NCBI GenBank assembly: GCA_034430255.1
Contig: DAOUEU010000158.1
Span: forward strand, 1-10,775
Direction of reading: 5' to 3'
Length of the DNA stretch: 10,775 nt
From: DATKYK01 sp034430255
Lineage (GTDB): Bacteria; Chloroflexota; Dehalococcoidia; E44-bin15
Below are positions 6,106 to 10,775 of this stretch, in pieces. Numbering within the stretch: position 1 is the first letter of the stretch; each line of letters opens with the position of its first letter. The notes beneath the pieces were generated by a model. The model saw nothing but the letters and a program-made list of their open reading frames with translations. It searched no databases and was not told where the DNA came from. A program made the translations under genes and the position numbers.

Positions 6106-7374
6106 ATGCAATTAGCCATCAAGGAGTTGGAGAATAAGGCTAAAGCGGCTAAGGCGGCCGCGCGAAAGCTTGCTCACCTCTCGACCGAGGTGAAGAATAA
6201 AGCACTTATAGGTATCGCTGAAAGCCTTATCACCAGAGAGGGCGAGATACTCGATGCCAATCGCCTCGACTGCGAAGAGGCCAAGGCCTCAGGCATGGAT
6301 GAGGCCATGCTTGACCGCCTGCTGCTCAACCCCAGCCGCCTTAAGGCGATGGCCGACGATGTGCGAACTGTCGCCTCGCTCCCCGACCCGGTGGGCGAGA
6401 CCTTCGATGCAAAGGTGCTGCCCAACGGACTTCACATTGAGCGGAGGAGGGTGCCGCTGGGGGTGATAGGCATCATCTTTGAGAGCCGCCCCAACGTCAC
6501 CGTCGATATATCCTCGCTTTGCCTCAAATCGGGCAATGCCGTTATCCTCCGCGGGGGAAAGGAGGCGCTGCGCTCCAACAGCGCACTGGCGATGGTGATA
6601 AAGGAGGCTTCGCAAGCGGGAGGGGTTCCCGCCGATGCCATCCAGTTCATCGAGTCCCCCGAGCGGGAGCTGGTGAGCCGCATGCTGAGGATGAACGAGA
6701 ATATCGACCTCATAATCCCGCGCGGCGGAGAGCAACTGGTGGCACTCGTTACCGAGAATGCAAGCATGCCGGTTCTCGCCAGCGGCGTGGGCATCTGCCA
6801 TACCTATGTCGACCGTGCCGCTGACCTGGAAAAAGCGGTGGCCATCGCCTTTAACGCCAAGGTGCAACGCCCCACCGTTTGTAACGCCCTGGACTGCCTG
6901 CTGGTGCACTCAGATATTGCCGAGCGCTACCTGCCCATGATCGCCTGGGAGTGGGCTAAGGCCGGTGTGGAGATGCGCTGCGATGAGCAGGCGTTAAAAA
7001 TCCTCTCTTCGGACTTTGCGGTTGTTCCAGCCTCCGATTCCGATTGGGGAAAGGAGTTTCTGGCACTGATTGCGGCGGTCAAGGTAGTTGATTCTCTGGA
7101 TGAGGCGCTGGAGCACATCGCTCGCTACAGCTCGGGGCACTCAGAGGCCATCATAACCGAGGACTACTCTGCTGCCCAGCGCTTCCTGGAGGAAGTGGAT
7201 GCCGCCTGCGTCTATGCCAACGCCAGCACCCGCTTCACCGATGGGGGTCAGTTCGGATTGGGGGCCGAGGTGGGAATCAGCACCCAGAAGTTCCACGCCC
7301 GCGGCCCCATGGGGCTGAAAGAGCTAACAACCTATAAGTGGGTCATTAAGGGAAGCGGCCAGGTCAGGCCTTAA
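6106..7374 (+). CDS. proA: Gamma-glutamyl phosphate reductase ProA
   Basis: ProA reduces gamma-glutamyl phosphate with NADPH to glutamate-5-semialdehyde, which cyclises and is reduced by ProC (not in this window) to proline. At 422 residues it has normal family length and aldehyde-dehydrogenase fold. The catalytic cysteine is C259 in KVQRPTVCNA. Other family signatures are FESRPNVTVD (125-134), LKSGNAVILRGGKEA (140-154), DLIIPRGGEQLV (201-212) and the C-terminal GLGAEVGISTQKFHARGPMG (384-403). The ATG at 6106 follows an AAGGGGG ribosome site that overlaps the proB stop, which suggests translational coupling and channelling of the unstable phosphate intermediate between the two enzymes. Its stop codon (7372-7374) overlaps that of the convergent transketolase gene by four bases, and no terminator is seen between them. 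Confidence 0.98.
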   Translation: MQLAIKELENKAKAAKAAARKLAHLSTEVKNKALIGIAESLITREGEILDANRLDCEEAKASGMDEAMLDRLLLNPSRLKAMADDVRTVASLPDPVGETFDAKVLPNGLHIERRRVPLGVIGIIFESRPNVTVDISSLCLKSGNAVILRGGKEALRSNSALAMVIKEASQAGGVPADAIQFIESPERELVSRMLRMNENIDLIIPRGGEQLVALVTENASMPVLASGVGICHTYVDRAADLEKAVAIAFNAKVQRPTVCNALDCLLVHSDIAERYLPMIAWEWAKAGVEMRCDEQALKILSSDFAVVPASDSDWGKEFLALIAAVKVVDSLDEALEHIARYSSGHSEAIITEDYSAAQRFLEEVDAACVYANASTRFTDGGQFGLGAEVGISTQKFHARGPMGLKELTTYKWVIKGSGQVRP

Positions 7375-8312
7375 CCCTTCCTCATGACCAGTGTACGAAT
7401 CTCTTCCACTATGCCTTCAGCGGTGAGACCGTGCTTCTCCAGGAGTTTATCTGGCTTCCCTGAGGAGGAATAGATGTCGTTCACCGTTAAGAAGGACATG
7501 GGCACCGGATGGTGTTTGGCAACAACCTGAGCTACCCTACTCCCCAACCCGCCATGCTGCAGGTGCTCCTCGGCAGTCAGGATAGCACCGGTCTCCTCGG
7601 CAGCATTCACGATCGCCTTCTCATCGATGGGCTTGAGGGTGGACATGTTTATCACGCGAAGGTCAATGCCCTCTTTCGCCAGTATGTCGGCAGCCTGAAG
7701 CGCCCGGTCCACCATAACACCGATGGCGATAACAGCAGCATCCCCTCCCTCCCTCATAATCACCGCCTTGCCCAGGGAGAAGCGATAATCGTCGCCACAG
7801 ATGAGCGGCAGCTTGGGCCTGGGGAGCCTGATATAGAATGGCCCGACGGTAGCTGCTGCTGCCCTCACCGCCTGGGTGGTCTCAACAGCATCGGCGGGAA
7901 CTACTACATTTAAGCCGGGAAAGGAGCACATCAGCGCAAGGTCTTCTATCGCGTGGTGGGAGAAGCCGTCCTCACCCACGGTAATGCCGCCGTGGGTGGC
8001 CACGATCTTCACGTTTTGGTGAGACTGGGCAATGGATATCCGGACCTGGTCATAGCAGCGAGCGGAGGCAAAGATGGCGAAGGTGCTGGCAAATACCGTC
8101 TTCCCCGAGGCAGCAAGCCCCCCTGCAATGCTCATCATGTTCTGTTCCGCGACGCCACAGTCGAAAAACCTATCGGGGAACTCCCTGGCGAATAAATCGG
8201 TCCTGGTAGAGCGGGAGAGGTCGGCATCGAGCACCACGATATTTTGGTTCTCCCTGCCCAGCTCGACCAGGGTATTCCCGTATGCATCCCTGACCGAGAC
8301 CTCGGGAGCCAT
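7371..8312 (-). CDS. Transketolase, C-terminal subunit (pyrimidine-binding plus C-terminal domains)
   Basis: This is the second half of a split transketolase, which moves two-carbon ketol units between sugar phosphates in the non-oxidative pentose phosphate pathway. At 313 residues it holds the thiamine-diphosphate pyrimidine domain (about 5-170) and the transketolase C-domain (about 190-305). The catalytic glutamate that activates the cofactor is E56 in DCGVAEQNMMSIAGGLA. THGGITVGEDGFSHHAIEDL (106-125) and VVPADAVET (137-145) are strong family signatures. The ATG at 8312 lies one base past the stop of the upstream subunit gene, with AGGAG ten bases before it inside that gene, so the two should be co-translated and form a heteromeric enzyme. 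DXP synthase is less likely because the other half is a separate short transketolase-type subunit. The exact sugar substrates cannot be told from sequence. Confidence 0.94.
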   Translation of the reverse strand: MAPEVSVRDAYGNTLVELGRENQNIVVLDADLSRSTRTDLFAREFPDRFFDCGVAEQNMMSIAGGLAASGKTVFASTFAIFASARCYDQVRISIAQSHQNVKIVATHGGITVGEDGFSHHAIEDLALMCSFPGLNVVVPADAVETTQAVRAAAATVGPFYIRLPRPKLPLICGDDYRFSLGKAVIMREGGDAAVIAIGVMVDRALQAADILAKEGIDLRVINMSTLKPIDEKAIVNAAEETGAILTAEEHLQHGGLGSRVAQVVAKHHPVPMSFLTVNDIYSSSGKPDKLLEKHGLTAEGIVEEIRTLVMRKG

Positions 8313-8313
8313 A

Positions 8314-9225
8314 TTATTCCAGCTCCTTTAGAGCCCGCTCCGCCTCCTCCACTGTAGGGGCTGTGCCATGAAAGTGGGGGTTGTTCTCCATAAAGCTGAC
8401 CCCTTTTCCCTTTACTGTATGGGCGATGATGACGGTTGGCTTTCCCTCTATCGCTTTTGCCTCGGAAAGGGCAGTGATTATTTGAGCCAGGTCATGCCCA
8501 TCACACTCAATAGTGTGCCAGCCAAAGGAGCGCCACTTATCGGGGAAAGGCTCGGTATCCATCACATCGCAGGTCCAGCCATCGATCTGCTGGCGGTTGC
8601 GGTCAATTATAGCCACTATGTTATCCAGCTTGTAGTGAGCGGCGGCCATCGCCGCCTCCCATACCTGCCCCTCGTTACACTCACCATCCCCCAGGAGAAC
8701 ATACACCCGATAGTCCCGACCATCCAGTCGCCCGGCGAGGGCAATGCCGATACCGAAGGACAACCCCTGTCCCAAAGCCCCCGATGACATCTCAACGCCT
8801 GGAGTGGTGATCATATCTGTATGACCCTGCATGCGGCTGCCCAGTTGTCTTAGGGTTATAAGCTCGGCAACAGGCAAGTAGCCCGTCTCCGCCAGGGCGG
8901 CGTAGAGAAGCGGCGCGGCGTGTCCCTTACTTAACACGAAGCGGTCGCGATCGGGCCAGCGGGGGTTCTGGGGGTCATGGCGCAATTCATGGAAGAAGAG
9001 GGCGGTCACCAGCTCCGCTGAGGAAAGTGAGCCGCCGCAATGACCACTGCCTACCCTGGCAGTCATGGTTATGACGTGGCGGCGCAGTATCTTTGCCTTT
9101 TCCACCATTTCCTCAACAGATAGGCCTTGCGTCATCTCATTAGAAGAAGAAACCTCGGCTCCCACGTGCGCTGCCGAGGCTCTTTGCTCCGATTTCTTGT
9201 TGAGCCCTCGCTCTGATGAAAGCAA
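8314..9225 (-). CDS. Transketolase, N-terminal subunit (thiamine diphosphate-binding)
   Basis: This first half of the split transketolase binds the diphosphate and Mg2+ end of thiamine diphosphate. Visible signatures are ARVGSGHCGGSLS (56-68), FVLSKGHAAPLLYAAL (96-111), MQGHTD (132-137), SSGALGQGLSFGIG (147-160) and the cofactor motif GDGE (179-182) with N210 in AIIDRNRQQIDG. The usual GHPGG loop reads GHCGG here. The chosen start is TTG at 9225, because AAGGGGGAG lies 6 nt upstream. The first in-frame ATG (residue 31, position 9135) has no ribosome site, although many homologues begin near there, so the first 30 residues (Ser/Ala-rich, low complexity) may be an extension or not translated. 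It is first in a two-gene operon with its own promoter at 9254-9283. Confidence 0.94.
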   Translation of the reverse strand: MLSSERGLNKKSEQRASAAHVGAEVSSSNEMTQGLSVEEMVEKAKILRRHVITMTARVGSGHCGGSLSSAELVTALFFHELRHDPQNPRWPDRDRFVLSKGHAAPLLYAALAETGYLPVAELITLRQLGSRMQGHTDMITTPGVEMSSGALGQGLSFGIGIALAGRLDGRDYRVYVLLGDGECNEGQVWEAAMAAAHYKLDNIVAIIDRNRQQIDGWTCDVMDTEPFPDKWRSFGWHTIECDGHDLAQIITALSEAKAIEGKPTVIIAHTVKGKGVSFMENNPHFHGTAPTVEEAERALKELE

Positions 9226-9248
9226 CAGACACTCCCCCTTGCCACGCA

Positions 9249-9276
9249 GGGTAATTATATAGCAATAGAATTACCC
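9249..9276. promoter_or_regulatory. Operator-like perfect inverted repeat in the tkt promoter
   Basis: GGGTAATT (9249-9256) and AATTACCC (9269-9276) form a perfect 8+8 inverted repeat with a 12-bp spacer, so the half-sites are 20 bp apart (two helical turns). The repeat fills the space between the -35 element (9278-9283) and the likely transcription start and covers part of the -10. This is where a dimeric repressor would block RNA polymerase. No regulator gene is present in the window to pair with it. Confidence 0.5.
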
Positions 9277-9283
9277 TTGTCCA
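9254..9283 (-). promoter_or_regulatory. Promoter of the split transketolase operon
   Basis: On the minus strand: -35 TGGACA (9283-9278, one mismatch to TTGACA), 18-bp spacer, -10 TATAAT (9259-9254). A TGC just upstream gives TGCTATATAAT, so a slightly shifted extended -10 is also possible. The predicted start is near 9247, about 22 nt before the TTG start codon, with the ribosome site AAGGGGGAG at 9240-9232 in between. The IS element begins 15 bp beyond the -35, leaving the promoter intact. Confidence 0.65.
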
Positions 9284-9298
9284 TAGCCCGAATTGACT

Positions 9299-9322
9299 GG
9301 CTCTACACTATTTAGTGTGAAA
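9299..9322 (+). repeat. Left terminal inverted repeat of the ISL3 element
   Basis: It begins GGCTCTAC and ends GTGTGAAA and matches the reverse complement of the right end at 19 of 24 positions. It contains a small palindrome, ACACTA-TT-TAGTGT (9305-9318), which the right end lacks. Confidence 0.9.
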
Positions 9323-9416
9323 AAGGGTGTTAGGAGGAGGTGAGAAGTTGAAAAGCACCCGACGACCTCTGTAGGCTTTAGGTTAGAGAAACTCAAAGCT
9401 AAGGAGGTGCAAACGG
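9323..9416 (+). promoter_or_regulatory. Transposase leader: possible micro-ORF, small hairpin and strong ribosome site
   Basis: GGAGGAGG (9333-9340) is followed 7 nt later by TTG (9348), which opens an 8-codon frame ending at TAG 9372-9374. Next, GGCTTT (9374-9379) can pair with AAAGCT (9395-9400), with an inner GAG/CTC. The transposase ribosome site AAGGAGGTG (9401-9409) starts right at the foot of this hairpin. The arrangement could limit transposase translation, but the helix is short and bulged. No clear promoter was identified. Confidence 0.3.
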
Positions 9417-10634
9417 GTGCCAGGTGATTGTATCGCAGTAGAACTAGGATTGCCACAGCTCAGGATACTGTGGCAAAAGGAATTAGAGGACCATTTTGAG
9501 GTCACGGTAATCTACTGCCGGGGTGAAGCTACCTGTCCCCGGTGTGGTAGTGTCACCACTAAAGAGCAGGACAGGAGACAGCAGCGCAAGCAAGACAGGC
9601 GATTGAGGGATAAAGTAGTATTCCTCATGCTGATTAAGAGACGATTTCGATGCCCTTTCTGTGGCAAGGTATTCACTGAGCCGGATGAGGTCTTTGGTCC
9701 GAGGAGGCGATCCAGTTATCGCTTCAGGGAATATCTAGGGCAGGAGGCACTGCATCAGACGGTGAGGAGGACAGCACGTAAGGAGAGGGTAGGGGAAGGA
9801 CTGGTGAGGAGATGTGTCGCTGAAGAGGTAGGGACTAGACTTGAAGTAAAAGGGGTAGAAGAAACACCCGAGTTCATTGGTCTGGATGAGTTCTCGGTGA
9901 GGGGACGGCGTTTGTATCACACGGCCATCTGTAACCTGGGAGAGAGAGCAGTAATGGAGGTGGTAGAGGGACAGGGACGACAAAAGGTGGAAGAATATCT
10001 AGATAAGCTTCCCCAACCGGAAAGGGTTAAGGGGGTGGCGATGGATATGCATGAGCCTTTCCGTCAGGCAGTCCAGATGTCCCTGCCGCAGGCGAAGGTA
10101 GTGGTGGATAAGTTTCACCTCATCAGGCACATCAATGGTGCTCTGGACAAGGTGAGGAGCAGGCTCCAGGGAGGGAGCAGAAGGGGGAAGAGAAGGGATC
10201 TATTCAAGAGTAGGTATACCCTGCTCAAGGGAGCTGAAAGGCTTACTGATTGGGAGAGGGAGAGGCTAAGTCATCTGTTCTACCGTTATCCTGAATTAGA
10301 GAGGGCATGGGTGCTTAAGGAGAGCTTCAGGGCATGGTATAGGGAAACAGACAGAGGCAAGGCTGAGGAAATGCTGAGGGTGTTGGAGGGGAAGATAGCG
10401 TGTGACTCTCTGTATGAGTTCAACAAGCTTCTATACACGTTTACCAATTGGAGAGAGGAGATACTGAACTACTTCGATTGCCGGCTCACCAATGGCTTTG
10501 TGGAGGGGAAGAATAACCGTATCAAGACCATAAAGAGGATGGCCTATGGCTACCGTAATATGGGCAACTTCCGAATGAGGATATTGGCAACTAACCCAGG
10601 CTGTGAGGTCAGAGTTTCACACTTATTGACGTAG
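9417..10634 (+). CDS. ISL3-family transposase
   Basis: This 405-residue DDE transposase would cut and join the ends of its IS. The N-terminal zinc-binding region has CPRCG (C40, C43) and, after a basic stretch, CPFCG (C79, C82), as in the zf-ISL3 domain. A helix-turn-helix-like region lies at about 105-145. The catalytic domain has D157 in FIGLDEFS, D210 in GVAMDMHEPF and E363 in LTNGFVEGKNNRIK, all expected for DDE_Tnp_ISL3. KVVVDKFHLIRHIN (227-240) is another hallmark. The GTG start at 9417 is fixed by AAGGAGGTG about 9 nt upstream. The stop TAG (10632-10634) lies inside the right terminal repeat. No frameshift or missing catalytic residue is seen, so the enzyme may be active. Confidence 0.95.
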   Translation: MPGDCIAVELGLPQLRILWQKELEDHFEVTVIYCRGEATCPRCGSVTTKEQDRRQQRKQDRRLRDKVVFLMLIKRRFRCPFCGKVFTEPDEVFGPRRRSSYRFREYLGQEALHQTVRRTARKERVGEGLVRRCVAEEVGTRLEVKGVEETPEFIGLDEFSVRGRRLYHTAICNLGERAVMEVVEGQGRQKVEEYLDKLPQPERVKGVAMDMHEPFRQAVQMSLPQAKVVVDKFHLIRHINGALDKVRSRLQGGSRRGKRRDLFKSRYTLLKGAERLTDWERERLSHLFYRYPELERAWVLKESFRAWYRETDRGKAEEMLRVLEGKIACDSLYEFNKLLYTFTNWREEILNYFDCRLTNGFVEGKNNRIKTIKRMAYGYRNMGNFRMRILATNPGCEVRVSHLLT

Positions 10635-10638
10635 AGCC
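10615..10638 (-). repeat. Right terminal inverted repeat of the ISL3 element
   Basis: Read on the minus strand it begins GGCTCTAC and ends AAGTGTGAAA, pairing with the left end at 19 of 24 positions. The transposase stop codon (10632-10634) falls inside it. Confidence 0.9.
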
Positions 10639-10775
10639 AAGCAGTTGTCGTTAATATGAAGAGGTGTTGAATAAATCGCCCTATTGTGTGGTTGATTAAA
10701 CGATCTGGACAATTGTTTAGGCGAAGTACCAAGCACTTGGTGAGACGAACCCACCTATAGAGCCCGTGCCACGCA
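10639..10775. other. Right flank of the IS, no gene recognised
   Basis: No supported coding frame or RNA gene. Visible structure is a palindrome ACCAAG-CA-CTTGGT (10728-10741) and a longer-range pairing TCGCC (10676-10680) with GGCGA (10720-10724). The window ends before any neighbouring gene appears. Confidence 0.5.

Larger units (their letters stand above)
9299..10638 (+). mobile_element. Complete ISL3-family insertion sequence (1340 bp)
   Basis: The element is bounded by 24-bp imperfect terminal inverted repeats at 9299-9322 and 10615-10638, both starting GGCTCTAC at the outer end. It encodes one ISL3-type transposase. GGCTCT tips are typical of the ISL3 family. The eight bases on each side (AATTGACT and AAGCAGTT) are not copies of each other, so the 8-bp target duplication usual for this family is not seen. 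The transposase uses AGG/AGA arginine codons heavily, unlike the CGC/CGG-rich neighbours, which fits horizontal arrival. Confidence 0.92.

Noticed and set aside
6289..6909. 206-codon open frame on the minus strand
   Set aside because: It is antisense to the core of proA, which has complete family motifs. The translation resembles no protein family.
10550..10732. 60-codon minus-strand frame across the right IS end
   Set aside because: It spans the transposase 3' end and the terminal repeat in antisense, with no family similarity and no clear ribosome site.
1..10775. CRISPR array, defence island, prophage or biosynthetic cluster
   Set aside because: No regularly spaced repeats, Cas, phage or biosynthetic proteins are seen. 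All genes found are housekeeping genes apart from the surface-domain fragment and the IS.

Overview
The window looks like ordinary bacterial chromosome with one inserted transposable element. The genes are moderately GC-rich, tightly packed and led by Shine-Dalgarno sites, and the tRNA gene carries its CCA end in the DNA. A Mfd of full bacterial length, an unfused ProB/ProA pair and a transketolase split into two subunits would suit a free-living anaerobe or sediment/groundwater bacterium. Chloroflexota (Dehalococcoidia-like) is my best guess, but it is low-confidence inference and no taxonomic marker settles it.

Layout, left to right. (1) 1-294: 3' end of a gene for a LamG/concanavalin-A-like surface or secreted protein. 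(2) 295-969: non-coding DNA holding a tRNA-Lys(UUU) gene on the minus strand with a good promoter and a probable terminator, plus a long imperfect inverted repeat. (3) 970-4425, minus: mfd, the transcription-repair coupling factor. (4) 4426-4928: divergent promoter region with the mfd promoter, a possibly structured mfd leader, small palindromes and the extended -10 promoter of proB. (5) 4929-7374, plus: proB-proA operon, the first two steps of proline synthesis from glutamate. (6) 7371-9225, minus: two-gene operon for the N- and C-terminal halves of transketolase, tail to tail with proA; the stop codons overlap in a TTAA. (7) 9226-9298: tkt promoter with a perfect inverted repeat placed like an operator. 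(8) 9299-10638: complete ISL3-family insertion sequence with terminal inverted repeats and an apparently intact transposase. (9) 10639-10775: short flank with no gene seen.

The genes do not form one system: DNA repair, proline synthesis and pentose-phosphate carbon shuffling are separate housekeeping functions. I found no defence system, CRISPR array, biosynthetic cluster or clearly new gene family. The parts worth a second look are regulatory: the palindrome in the tkt promoter, the chain of hairpins in the mfd leader, the TGCTA-type -10 element shared by all four promoters, the overlapping convergent operons with no visible terminator, and the IS that landed just upstream of the tkt promoter.
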